A stretch of 35,582 bases of DNA, taken from positions 1-35,582 of IMG/VR virus record IMGVR_UViG_3300046512_000239. One strand, given 5' to 3'. The position numbers and the translations under genes were made by a program. Under the pieces are notes generated by a model. It was not told the origin of the DNA. It was given only the letters and a program-made list of their open reading frames with translations, and made no database searches. The stretch is from a virus. Position 1 is the first letter of the stretch. The number at the start of each line of letters is the position of its first letter. Below, piece by piece: positions 15,243-24,500 of the stretch.

Positions 15243-17672
15243 ATGGCTTCCCGATCGCTTGGTACGTTAACGCTGGACCTGATCGCCAAGATCGGAGGGT
15301 TTACAGGTCCACTCGACAAAGCCAGTCGCGAATCTCAAAAGCGTATGGCCGAGATCCAAAAATCCGCAGAGAAAATCGGGATTGGCATCAGTGCTGGCGT
15401 CTCGGCTGGTGTTGTAGCTCTGGCCGCACTGACGGTTTCGTCGGTCAAAGCTGGGGCCGAGATTACTCGTTTTGCACAGTTGTCCGGTACGAGCTCCACC
15501 GAGTTTCAGAAATATGCTGCTGGTGCAAAAACCGTAGGGATTGAGCAGGACAAGCTGGCTGATATATTCAAGGATGTGAACGACAAAGTCGGCGATTTTT
15601 TGCTCAACGGCGGCGGAGAGTTGCAGGACTTCTTCAAAACCATCGCGCCTAAAATTGGCGTGACTGCCGAGCAGTTTCGGAACCTCTCGGGCCCCCAGTC
15701 GTTGCAGTTGTTCACGTCCAGCCTGCAAAAAGCAGGGCTGAGCCAGGCAGAAATGACGCAGCAAATGGAGTCGCTGGCGGACGATGCAACATTGCTCCTG
15801 CCTCTATTGCGGGACAACGGTGCGGCGTTCAAGGTGCTGGGCGAATCAGCCCAGGAAGCTGGCGCAATCATGGACGAGAAAACCATCAAGGCCACTCAGG
15901 GCTTGGCGGCTGCCAGCTGGCTCGCAGAGCAATCCCTGGCAGGGATCAAGAATCAAGTTGCGGCATCGCTGATGCCGACGCTGAGCGATTACGCGGACAT
16001 TCTTTTCGGTCTGAGCAAGGACACCGCCTCGGTTTCTGCGTTTTCCGATGGCCTCAATACCATTCTCAAGTTTACTGCGAAAACTGCGGTTGGCATTGCG
16101 TACACCTTTGAGCTGCTAGGTAAATCCATTGCTGGCCTCGTTGCGATCGTAGTAGGCGCTTTTGATGGGGTGGATTTTTCCAGCCCGATCGATGCAATCA
16201 ACAAAATTGGCGAAAACTCATCCCGTATGGCGTCGATCGTCGGCGATGACTTGGATGGGTTGGACAAAAAATACAACGACCTCTGGGGGCGAATCGACCA
16301 GGCGGGTTCGAGCGGACAGGCAAGCGGGCACCTGAAAGAAATCGCTGATGCATTGAATGCGGTGGGAGTGGCGGGGCGACCGGGCACTTTTAAAGCGCTG
16401 ACCAAGGATCAACAGGATGCGGCCAAGGCGGCGGAGGCTACAGCAAAGAAATTGCAGGGTGTCTTCGATACCACTGAAGAGGGCTACGAGCGTCAAATCG
16501 AGCTGATCAATACGTCAAACGACGCCAGGAAAAATGCTACCGAGATCGCCAAACTTCAGTTTGAGGTCGAGTCCGGCAAGCTGTTTGGCATCAACGCTCA
16601 GCAGCAGAAGCGCCTCGAGGGGTTGGCTGCTGAACTGGACGGCTTGAACAAGCTGAAGCAGGCCAATGAAGACGCTGCAAAACTGGTTTCCTTCGGCGAT
16701 AAGCTCACAGACAGCAATCAGACGTTCAAACAAGGGTTTGAGGTTGAGTTGGCTGGTGCTGGTTCAGGCGACAAACTTAAAGAGCGCCTGCAAGCCAACC
16801 TCGAGATTCAGCAGGACTACAACAAACAGGCTGCAGACCTACAGAAACAGCTCAACGGTGGAGACATTACCCAGGGGTTGTATGACAAAGAATCCCAAAT
16901 GCTCAGCAAGGCGCTCGCTGAACGGATGGTGATCCAGGAGGACTATTACAAGGGTCAGGACGAAGCTCAGAAAAACTGGGTGGACGGGGCCTCAGCCGCG
17001 TTTAACAACTATGTCGACCAGGCTCGGGATCTGGCCAGCCAAACCCAGAATGTTTTCACCTCTCTGTATGACGGTCTTACCGACGCTGCTGTTGAGTGGG
17101 CATTCGGTGCGGATCAAACGTTTGAAGACGTAGCTGTCAGTTTCGCAAAGATGATCGCGGAAATGGCTGTGCAGGCAGCCGCTGCCCAGACCTTCGCCGG
17201 TATATCCAGTGGTGTCTCTGGGGTGTTCAGCAGCGGCGCGGCTTCTGCAGGCAGCACCGCTGCCGGTTACAGCAGTGCCTACGGGTTTTCCGATGGTGGC
17301 TATACCGGGGATGGCGGAAAAAACGAGCCAATGGGTGTTGTGCACGGGGGCGAAGTTGTAATCCGCAAAGAGGTCGTCGAGCAGCCAGGTATGAGGCGTT
17401 ATCTAGAGCAGCTCAATAAGGACGGCAAGGGGTACGCCGATGGTGGTTACGTCGGCGGCAGTTCGGGATCCTCTACAGCGTCGCCTGCTGGACAGGTTTT
17501 GATCCAGCAAACAATTCAGGTCTCCGATTCGGCTGGGGGAACTGCATCACAACAGGACACGCAGGCGCTTGGGCAGGCGTACGCCGATGTGGCCAAGCGC
17601 GGAGCTCAGCAGGAAATTGCGAAAGAACTGCAAGTTGGCGGACAAATATGGAGGCTCGTAAATGGCCGTTGA
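15243..17672 (+). CDS. Tape measure protein (lambda H-like)
   Basis: An 809-aa tail length protein. The N-terminus (LGTLTLDLIAKIGGFTGPLD) and the SGTSSTEFQKYAAGAKTVGI segment are typical of the family. Hydrophobic helices appear near residues 45-65 and 280-305 (TAVGIAYTFELL, LVAIVVGAF), followed by long helical, Q/E/K-rich stretches (~390-600). The C-terminus is glycine-rich with two FSDGGYTGDGG / YADGGYVGGSSG motifs, the first followed by VHGGEVVIRKE. Using about 0.15 nm per residue the tail would be near 120 nm. It overlaps the M-like gene by 11 bases. Confidence 0.93.
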   Translation: MASRSLGTLTLDLIAKIGGFTGPLDKASRESQKRMAEIQKSAEKIGIGISAGVSAGVVALAALTVSSVKAGAEITRFAQLSGTSSTEFQKYAAGAKTVGIEQDKLADIFKDVNDKVGDFLLNGGGELQDFFKTIAPKIGVTAEQFRNLSGPQSLQLFTSSLQKAGLSQAEMTQQMESLADDATLLLPLLRDNGAAFKVLGESAQEAGAIMDEKTIKATQGLAAASWLAEQSLAGIKNQVAASLMPTLSDYADILFGLSKDTASVSAFSDGLNTILKFTAKTAVGIAYTFELLGKSIAGLVAIVVGAFDGVDFSSPIDAINKIGENSSRMASIVGDDLDGLDKKYNDLWGRIDQAGSSGQASGHLKEIADALNAVGVAGRPGTFKALTKDQQDAAKAAEATAKKLQGVFDTTEEGYERQIELINTSNDARKNATEIAKLQFEVESGKLFGINAQQQKRLEGLAAELDGLNKLKQANEDAAKLVSFGDKLTDSNQTFKQGFEVELAGAGSGDKLKERLQANLEIQQDYNKQAADLQKQLNGGDITQGLYDKESQMLSKALAERMVIQEDYYKGQDEAQKNWVDGASAAFNNYVDQARDLASQTQNVFTSLYDGLTDAAVEWAFGADQTFEDVAVSFAKMIAEMAVQAAAAQTFAGISSGVSGVFSSGAASAGSTAAGYSSAYGFSDGGYTGDGGKNEPMGVVHGGEVVIRKEVVEQPGMRRYLEQLNKDGKGYADGGYVGGSSGSSTASPAGQVLIQQTIQVSDSAGGTASQQDTQALGQAYADVAKRGAQQEIAKELQVGGQIWRLVNGR

Positions 17673-18000
17673 GACGTTCACATGGTGTCCGAGAGTTGAG
17701 CCGACCAGCTCGCCAGAGTATCGGGTGCGTGCTTCGAAGTTCGGCGACGGATATGAGCAGGTCGTCGGCGACGGCATCAACAGCCGCGTCGACAGCTGGC
17801 CACTCACTTTTGTCGCGCGTGAAGCGGTAGCCCTTCAGATAAAAGCGTTTCTTGATCGGCATGGTGGTTTCAAGTCCTTCCTCTGGACCCCGCCGCTCGG
17901 TCAGCTCAGTTTCTTTCGTGCCACAGCGCCGACAATCACCCCAAATGGGGCGGGGATTTTCACCCTCAGCACCACCTTCACCCAATCATTCCTCCCATAA
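17662..18000 (+). CDS. Minor tail protein M-like
   Basis: This 112-aa protein shows the lambda M / phage minor tail signature: ETFTWCPRVEPTSSPEYRVR, KFGDGYEQVVGDGIN, WPLTF, and GFKSFLWTPPLGQ near the C-terminus. It is part of the tail tip. The order H, M, L, K, I, J is exactly the lambda tip order. Confidence 0.9.
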   Translation: MAVETFTWCPRVEPTSSPEYRVRASKFGDGYEQVVGDGINSRVDSWPLTFVAREAVALQIKAFLDRHGGFKSFLWTPPLGQLSFFRATAPTITPNGAGIFTLSTTFTQSFLP

Positions 18001-18009
18001 GGGGCATAC

Positions 18010-18759
18010 ATGCCGCTGATCAGTGATATCCAGGTGCTTGAGCCTGGCAGCGAAGTGCTGCTCTTTGAATTGGATGGCACGGACTACGGCGCAGACATTT
18101 TGCGCTTTCACGGACATTCGATTCCACACACGCCGGCCGAGATCATTGCCGCCGGCGCCAATGCCGATCTGCTCCCCGCGAAAGCGATTTGGTGGCAGGG
18201 CAACGAGTACGGCGCCTGGCCGGTGCAGATTGACGGCATCGAGGCCAACGGTGACGGTACAGCTGTACGACCAACACTGTCGGTGGGCAACGTCAACGGG
18301 CGCATCACCGCGCTCTGCCTCGCCTTCGATGACCTACTCGAGTTCAAGCTGACCATGCGTCACACGCTGGGCACGTACCTGGACGCGCAGAACTTTCCAA
18401 CCGGCAACCCGACTGCTGATCCGACCCAAGAGACGATTGAGGTCTGGTATGTCGACCAGAAAAGGAATGAAGACGGTGAAAATGTCAGCTGGGAGTTGGC
18501 CAGCCCGGGCGATGTCGGCGGGGAGTCCATCGGCCGGCAGGCAACGACGCTATGCCATTGGTGCCTAACCGGCGGATATCGAGGGCCAAGCTGCGGTTAC
18601 ACCGGCGGCTATGTCACGAAGGATGGCGTTCCGACCGACAACCCGGAACTAGACGAGTGCGATGCGACTCTTGCCCGCGGCTGCGAGCCTCGCTTCGGAA
18701 TTGGGAACCCGTTGCCGTTCGGTGGTTTCCCTGCCGTTTCCCTGATCGCACGGAGTTGA
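18010..18759 (+). CDS. Minor tail protein L-like (Fe-S tail-tip protein)
   Basis: This 249-aa protein has the L-like N-terminus (MPLISDIQVLEPGSEVLLFE) and a C-terminal cysteine cluster: C182, C185, C195, C217 and C225, in LCHWC, GPSCGY, DECDA and RGCEPRFG. Lambda L binds an iron-sulfur cluster through conserved C-terminal cysteines, and the spacing here (four conserved plus one extra) is compatible. It bridges the tail tube and the J-like tip protein. Metal content is inferred. Confidence 0.9.
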   Translation: MPLISDIQVLEPGSEVLLFELDGTDYGADILRFHGHSIPHTPAEIIAAGANADLLPAKAIWWQGNEYGAWPVQIDGIEANGDGTAVRPTLSVGNVNGRITALCLAFDDLLEFKLTMRHTLGTYLDAQNFPTGNPTADPTQETIEVWYVDQKRNEDGENVSWELASPGDVGGESIGRQATTLCHWCLTGGYRGPSCGYTGGYVTKDGVPTDNPELDECDATLARGCEPRFGIGNPLPFGGFPAVSLIARS

Positions 18760-18761
18760 TC

Positions 18762-19529
18762 ATGCGCAAGCACATATTGAGCGCGATCCAGTCCCATGCT
18801 GCCGCCGAGTATCCGAAAGAGTGTTGCGGGCTGCTGCTGGCCATTGGTCGAAAGCAGCAGTACTTCCCGTGCAGCAATATAGCTTCCGATCCAAAAGAAG
18901 AGTTTCGAATCGACCCGGAGCAATACGCCGAGGCAGAGGATATCGGCGAGGTGATCGGCATTGTCCATTCGCACCCTGACGCCACCAGCCGCCCGTCACC
19001 GCGTGACCTGGCCATGTGCGAGGCGACCGAACTGCCGTGGCACATCCTGAGCTGGCCGGAAGGCGACTTGCGAACGGTTATGCCGAGCGGTGATGTTCCG
19101 CTGCTGAAGCGCCCGTTCGTGCACGGTGCCTGGGACTGCTGGCAGGTCTGTGCTGATTGGTACAAGCGTGAGTGGGGGCTTGAATTCGAAGCCTTCAAGC
19201 GCGCCGATGGGTGGTGGGAAAACAAGGAAAACGCCAGCCTGTACGAGGCGAACTATGAGGCAGCCGGTTTCTACAGGGTTGATCAGCCGCAGCGCGGCGA
19301 CATGATCGTGATGGAAGTAGGGCGGACGGTTTATCCGAACCACGCCGGGATATTTCTCGGCAGTGATCCGTCACTACCCGGCGAGGACGCAGCAACCTTC
19401 GGCCCTGGGCCGTTCCTGCTGCACCACCTGTACGGACGCCCGAGCGAGATCATCGTATTCGGCGGTCCTTGGCTACAACGAACGCGATTGGTGCTCAGAC
19501 ATAACGATAGTGTCAAAAGGACGGCGTAG
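18762..19529 (+). CDS. Tail assembly protein K-like (JAMM + NlpC/P60)
   Basis: ATG 18762 (255 aa) lies two bases after the L stop; upstream in-frame starts lie within L. Residues 1-110 form a JAB/MPN metalloprotease-like domain with E20, H69-S-H71 and D82 (VHSHPDATSRPSPRDL). Residues ~118-245 form an NlpC/P60-type peptidase with Cys126 (AWDCWQVC) and His194 (NHAGIFLG). In lambda K is needed for tail tip assembly; the peptidase domain may also cut peptidoglycan at infection. Confidence 0.92.
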   Translation: MRKHILSAIQSHAAAEYPKECCGLLLAIGRKQQYFPCSNIASDPKEEFRIDPEQYAEAEDIGEVIGIVHSHPDATSRPSPRDLAMCEATELPWHILSWPEGDLRTVMPSGDVPLLKRPFVHGAWDCWQVCADWYKREWGLEFEAFKRADGWWENKENASLYEANYEAAGFYRVDQPQRGDMIVMEVGRTVYPNHAGIFLGSDPSLPGEDAATFGPGPFLLHHLYGRPSEIIVFGGPWLQRTRLVLRHNDSVKRTA

Positions 19530-19599
19530 TGATCGGGGGGATTCCCGCTCCGATAAGCACCCGTTTCATCATCTGATTTAGCGAATGATTTAGCGGCAG

Positions 19600-19646
19600 T
19601 TGATCAAATATGAGTAACGGTTATAATTGGTTGACATCAGTGTCAA
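19600..19646 (+). promoter_or_regulatory. Moron promoter with palindromic operator
   Basis: TTGATC (19600-19605) and TATAAT (19622-19627) are 16 bp apart, a strong sigma70-type promoter in the middle of the late tail operon. Over the expected start point lies the perfect inverted repeat TTGACA-TCAG-TGTCAA (19631-19646). The -35 itself sits in TTGATCAA, an 8-bp palindrome. This suggests repression of the two-gene cassette by a dimeric regulator, possibly its own first product. Confidence 0.75.
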
Positions 19647-19697
19647 AGCCGAATGGCTGACTTGGTGCTTTCTCCGACCCAATGGGCGAGCAAAAAC

Positions 19698-19871
19698 ATG
19701 GCAAGTACTGAAATCCGTACGGATGGTAAAAAGACTAATCTTAGCGCTTTTGAACGCAAGATGGCCCGTCAGCGCCCCGAATTTATCCCTCAGGATGTAA
19801 TGGATAAAGTCGCCCGCGAGCATGCTGCGTTTTTCAGATCAATGGATATGGGGAAGACCCTCACACCATGA
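19698..19871 (+). CDS. Candidate antitoxin / partner of the YafO-like protein
   Basis: A small basic-acidic protein of 57 aa from ATG 19698, which has GGCGAG upstream. An in-frame ATG at 19653 would add 15 residues, but it has no Shine-Dalgarno and lies about 20 bases from the predicted start of transcription. Visible segments are TNLSAFERKMARQRPEF and DVMDKVAREHAAFFRSM, probably helical. It overlaps the next gene as ATGA, the coupling typical of toxin-antitoxin pairs. No known antitoxin fold (YafN/Phd type) is recognisable and it is shorter than YafN, so the antitoxin call rests on arrangement. Confidence 0.55.
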   Translation: MASTEIRTDGKKTNLSAFERKMARQRPEFIPQDVMDKVAREHAAFFRSMDMGKTLTP

Positions 19872-20326
19872 CAGCTGTTGTTGTGAGTAGGAAGCTCACG
19901 CTATCAATTGGCCGAGAAGCAGCTCAAACGTACGCGGACGAATTCTCTCTCTGGAAGCAGGGAGGGATTGGGCCCGGCGATTTTTTTGGGAAAACCACTC
20001 CGTTTGTAGCTCCTCCGGCGATCAAAGGTGTACTTGAGAAAGTTCATCTGGAGAACGAAGGGGTATCTCGACGCTGGGACTCGATGCTGAAAGAAGGGAT
20101 CGACGATCCCCAGGCATATACATCAGACAAGATCCTAGTTTTTGGGCGGATGTGGGACGTAAAGCTCAGTCCGTACATGCTGGTCACCATTCTTGACCCT
20201 GGTCATGACCAAATGAAGGACTGGCCTATGCTTGCCGGCGTCGGTGCATACTTTGGCGCCGAAAGTGCAGCTTTCGCCAGAGCGTATCCCAGCACAGCTT
20301 GGGTAACATCAGGATTCCCTGCCTAA
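19868..20326 (+). CDS. YafO-like toxin (candidate mRNA interferase)
   Basis: This 152-aa protein follows the pattern of the YafO family through most of its length: ADEFSLWKQGGIGPGDFFGK matches the early YafO stretch with its spaced aromatic and FGR/FGK, then EKVHLENEG corresponds to its VAHIHLANE, then TSDKILVFGR and YMLVTILDPGHDQMKD correspond to its strand and LLIAILxPxxH. YafO is a ribosome-dependent mRNA cleaving toxin of E. coli. Here the gene has its own promoter, upstream partner and terminator, a typical moron. Toxicity is not shown; similarity was judged by eye. Confidence 0.65.
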   Translation: MTAVVVSRKLTLSIGREAAQTYADEFSLWKQGGIGPGDFFGKTTPFVAPPAIKGVLEKVHLENEGVSRRWDSMLKEGIDDPQAYTSDKILVFGRMWDVKLSPYMLVTILDPGHDQMKDWPMLAGVGAYFGAESAAFARAYPSTAWVTSGFPA

Positions 20327-20328
20327 AC

Positions 20329-20352
20329 GCCCAGCCTTGTGCTGGGCTTTTT
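20329..20352 (+). terminator. Intrinsic terminator of the toxin cassette
   Basis: GCCCAGC (20329-20335) pairs with GCTGGGC (20341-20347) around CTTGT, followed by TTTTT. It isolates the cassette from the lipoprotein gene. GATAAT at 20372-20377, 17 bp after TTTTCA, could be a weak promoter for that gene. Confidence 0.85.
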
Positions 20353-20407
20353 CATTTCGGTCCACCCCGGTGATAATCTTGCAGCCTTTCCCACAGGAGT
20401 GACCTGC

Positions 20408-20830
20408 ATGAAATTGATCGTAGGGGTGTTGGCTGTTGCGTTGCTGGCGGGGTGTTCGACCTCTCCCACGCCTTCGAGTGAAGCTAAACAGGCTCCGCCA
20501 AGTCAGTTAATGGCGTATCAGATTAAGCCGGCAGGGGCTTTTGGCGTGCTCCAGGTCATTCGGGACTCCGGCCACACTGGCAGCATGTGCTCCATGGCCG
20601 TGTTCATTGACGGGAAACAGGCGGCGCGTCTAGACGCCGGTCAAAAAGCATCGTTCTATTTGCCGCCTGAGACAGTGTCAGTGGGGGCGGCATATACCGG
20701 ATCCGGCATGTGCTCAATGGGCGCTGATCGGGTCGAGCGGGAAGCGACTGTAAAAGATGGTGCTGTGAAGAAATATCGAGTGTTTACCGGCGGTGATGGG
20801 CAGATAGACATACTCCCCACAACGCTTTGA
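20408..20830 (+). CDS. Prophage outer-membrane-type lipoprotein
   Basis: ATG 20408 follows AGGAG with 8 nt spacing. The first 16 residues form a lipoprotein signal peptide with lipobox LLAGC and Cys16; Ser at +2 fits sorting to the outer membrane. The mature part (about 124 aa) is beta-rich (FGVLQVIRDSG, MAVFIDGKQAARLDAGQKA, SFYLPPETVSV) and carries two MCSM motifs (C61, C102) that could form a disulfide. Phage lipoproteins expressed from the prophage often block receptors or DNA entry by related phages; that role is only suggested by the location between tail genes. Confidence 0.82.
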   Translation: MKLIVGVLAVALLAGCSTSPTPSSEAKQAPPSQLMAYQIKPAGAFGVLQVIRDSGHTGSMCSMAVFIDGKQAARLDAGQKASFYLPPETVSVGAAYTGSGMCSMGADRVEREATVKDGAVKKYRVFTGGDGQIDILPTTL

Positions 20831-20836
20831 AATTGG

Positions 20837-20857
20837 CCGCCTCCGGGCGGTTTTTTT
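20837..20857 (+). terminator. Intrinsic terminator after the lipoprotein gene
   Basis: CCGCC (20837-20841) pairs with GGCGG (20846-20850) around TCCG, followed by seven T. The Shine-Dalgarno GGAGAA and ATG of the I-like gene follow. Confidence 0.8.
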
Positions 20858-20874
20858 ATTGTCCGGAGAACAGT

Positions 20875-21483
20875 ATGTGTTCAGCAATCGCTTACACCCC
20901 GGTGACGAGAGTTATGCTTTCGGGCTCACTGGCGAAAAAGTTTTTCCGCAGCAAGCCATACCACTTGGATGGCGGATCAACCGCAGAAGTGTTCCGAGCA
21001 CTCAATGCGACTAACGATGGCTTTGCCGAGGAAATAAGACGGCTTGAGCGTCTCGGGTTGAAGTTCGCAATCTTCCGTAACCGTAAGAACATCGGAATGG
21101 ATGACTTGGATCTTGGTGGGACAAGGGAGATTCGTATCGTTCCAGTGATTGGAGGCAGCAAGCGAGAAGGTGGCCTTCAGACGATCATCGGCACGGTAAT
21201 GATCGCCGCCGCCTATGTGCTTTCGTTCACGCCATTCGCGGCAGCATCCCCGTTTCTATATACAGCCGGCACAGCCATGGTCGCAGGTGGCGTCGTTCAG
21301 TTGCTCAGCCCCCAGCAGGGCGGCCTCAAGCAAAGCTCTTCACCCGAAAACGCCCCGTCCTATGCATTCGGTAGCGCCAAGAACACCACGGCCAGCGGCA
21401 ACCCCGTGCCGATCTGCATCGGTGACCGTCGGTGGGGCGGCATGATCATTTCCGCCTCGATCTACGCGGAAGACAAAGTGTAA
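20875..21483 (+). CDS. Tail assembly protein I-like
   Basis: ATG 20875 follows CGGAGAA; the earlier in-frame ATG at 20827 would translate through the terminator. The 202-aa protein has the lambda I pattern: a soluble N-terminal domain (GSLAKKFFRSKPYHLDGGST, EEIRRLERLG, REIRIVPVIGGSK), a hydrophobic middle (TIIGTVMIAAAYVLSF, LYTAGTAMVAGGVVQLLSP), and a C-terminus ending in NPVPICIGDRRWGG. It is required for tip assembly in lambda. Its separation from K by the moron block is unusual. Confidence 0.88.
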   Translation: MCSAIAYTPVTRVMLSGSLAKKFFRSKPYHLDGGSTAEVFRALNATNDGFAEEIRRLERLGLKFAIFRNRKNIGMDDLDLGGTREIRIVPVIGGSKREGGLQTIIGTVMIAAAYVLSFTPFAAASPFLYTAGTAMVAGGVVQLLSPQQGGLKQSSSPENAPSYAFGSAKNTTASGNPVPICIGDRRWGGMIISASIYAEDKV

Positions 21484-21502
21484 TCAGCACACAGCAAGCC
21501 GG

Positions 21503-21524
21503 CCGCCCATGAGGCGGTTTTTTT
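21503..21524 (+). terminator. Intrinsic terminator before the J-like gene
   Basis: CCGCC (21503-21507) pairs with GGCGG (21513-21517) around CATGA, followed by seven T. GGAGAAA and the ATG of the next gene follow within 16 bases. Confidence 0.82.
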
Positions 21525-21540
21525 ATGTCTGGAGAAAAGC

Positions 21541-24500
21541 ATGGGCGCAGCATTAAAGATGGACATCCACGGCGAGAAAGGCGGCAGCAGCAAGCCGAAG
21601 TCGCCGGTTGAGGCCAGCGACAGCCTGCGCTCTACCAACCTGGCCAAGCTCCTGATCGCCGTGGGCGAGGGTGAGTTTGACGAAGTCCCGACCGACTACA
21701 GCATCTTCCTCGACAACACCCCGATCCGTGATGCCAGCGGCAACTACAACTTCCCGAACGTGAAGTGGGATTGGCGCTCGGGCTCCGTGGATCAGACCTA
21801 CATCCCTGGCATTCCTGCTGTAGAGAACGAAACCTCGCTGAACGTTGAGCTGCGCAGCGATGCGCCGTGGGTGCGTTCGATCAGCAACACCCAATTGTCG
21901 GCCATCCGTATGCGCTTCGCGTGGCCGGCCCTGCAACAGCAAGACGACGAAGGCAATGTCGGCGGCTATCGCATCGAGTACGCCATTGATCTGGCTACGG
22001 ATGGCGGGGCTTATCAGCAGGTTTATCCCGACGCCGTGGACGGCAAGACCACCACTCGCTACGAGCGCTCAATTCGTGTTGATCTGCCTGAAGCCACCAC
22101 TGGCTGGCAGATCCGCGTCCGTCGCCTGACACCGAACCAGAACAGCAACAAGATTGCCGACACCATGCTGATCGCTGGTTACACCGAAGTGATCGACGCC
22201 AAGCTGCGCTACCCGAACACCGCGCTGCTCTACATCGAGTTCGACGCCGAGCAGTTCACCAATATTTCAGCCGTCACTGTGCGTTGCCGTGCACGCAAGT
22301 GGCAGGTGCCGAGCAATTACGACCCGATCACCCGGACTTATACCGGCACTTGGGACGGCACCATGAAGCAGGCGTGGACCAACAACCCCGCCTGGATCAC
22401 CTACGGCATCTGCACCGAAGACCGTTTCGGCCTCGGCAAGCGCATCAAGTCGTTCATGGTCGACAAGTGGGAGCTGTACCGAATTTCGCAATACTGCGAT
22501 CAGTTGGTGCCGAACGGCCTTGGCGACGTCGAGCCCCGCTTTCTGTGTGACATGAACCTTCAGGGCAAGGCTGATGCCTGGTCGTTATTGCGCGATATCG
22601 CCGCCATTTACCGAGGCATGACCTACTGGGCCCAGGGCCAGCTGGTGATGCAAGCCGACATGCCGCGAGCGCAGGACTTCGACTACGTTTTCACCCGGGC
22701 GAACGTCATCGACGGGAAGTTCTCCTACGGCAGCGCCTCAGCCAAAACCCGCTACACCCGTGCGCTGGTCAGCTATGACAATCCGGCGAACAATTACGAT
22801 ACCGACGTCATCCCATTCGCGGACCTTGGCCTTCAGCGCCGCATGGGCGACAAGCCCATCGAGCTTAGTGCCATCGGCTGCACCCGTGCGTCCGAGGCCC
22901 AGCGCCGCGGTAAGTGGGCGATCCTGAGCAACAACCAAGACCGCACCGTGTCGTTCAAAACTGGCATGGAGGGCGTGATTCCGCTCCCTGGCCACATCAT
23001 TTCTGTAGCGGATTCGTTGTTGGCTGGGCGCGAAGTGGGCGGACGCATATCGGCGGCTGCTGGACGAGTCGTGACGCTCGACCGTGACACTCAGGCCAAG
23101 GTCGGTGATCGTCTGATTATCAACTTGCCGGGTGGGCTGGCCGAAGGCCGCACCGTGCAAAGCGTGAGCGGCCGCGACGTGACCGTCACCACCAGCTACA
23201 GCGATGCGCCGCGCGCCCAGCTTCAATGGGCACTCGATGCCGATGATCTGGCAATCCCGCTGTATCGCGTGCTGAGCACCCGGCGCACGACCGAAGGCGA
23301 CTTCGAAATCAGCGCCTTGCAATACAACCCAAGCAAGTTTGCATTCATCGACACCGGTGCTCGCCTGGAAGAGCGGCCAATCAGCGTCATCCCGATCACT
23401 GTGGTTCCGGCGCCGGCTAGCGTAACGCTGACATCAAGCTCGGTCGTGTCCCAAGGCATCGCCGTCGCAACCATGTCCATTACCTGGCCAGCAGTTAACG
23501 GCGCCGTCGGGTATGACGTCGAATGGCGCAAGGACAGCGGCAACTGGATCAAGCTGCCGCGGACCGGCATGACCAGCGTCGATGTTGTCGGTATATATGC
23601 CGGTGCTTATGTGGCCCGCGTCCGTGCCGTGAGCGCGTTCGATATCTCGTCGGTGTGGCGTGCCTCGATTCTGACCAATCTCACCGGCAAGCAAGGGTTG
23701 CCGCCGGCGGTGTCGTTCCTCACGGCCACGCCGCTGCTGTTCGGCATCTATTTGAAGTGGGGATTTCCGGCCGGTGCCGAGGACACGCAACGAACTGAAA
23801 TCTGGTACGGGCCAACCACCAGTCTGGAAGCAGCCACCAAGCTGACAGACCTGTCGTACCCCCAAAGCGATTTCTCCATGCTCGGCCTGGCTGCGGGGGT
23901 CACGTTCTACTTCTGGGCGCGGCTGTTTGATCGGATCGGCAATACCGGGCCGTGGTATCCGATCGGGATGGGCGTTCAGGGTCAGTCGAGTGCTGACGCC
24001 GAAGCCATTCTGGAGATGCTTGCCGGTCAGATCACCGAAACGGAACTCGGCGAAGACCTGCTGGCGGAAATCCAGAAGATCCCGGGGCTTCAGGCGCAGA
24101 TCGACGCGCTGGATGGTCTGAAGGGCTACGACCCTGCAATCACCTACGTCGAGTACGACATGGTGGTCCAGGGCAAGCGGATCTATCAGGCGACCGGCAA
24201 CGTGCCGATCGATACGCCGCCGCCGAACCCGGCTTATTGGCTCGATGTTGGCCAGACGGTGGAAACAGCCAACGGCTTGGCGCAGCAGGTGGCCACCAAT
24301 ACCGCCGAGATAACTGTGATTGACGGCGAAGTCACTGCTCAAGCGACGGCATTTCAGGCATTACGCGCATCTTCGCGAGACGACAACGGGGGAGGGGATC
24401 TTGCAGATGCGATGAAGGGGTGGACCAGTACTGCCTCGATTGCTACCGAAGAGAAAGTGCGGACCTCTGAAAACTTTGCGATGGCTCAGCGACAAACCAC

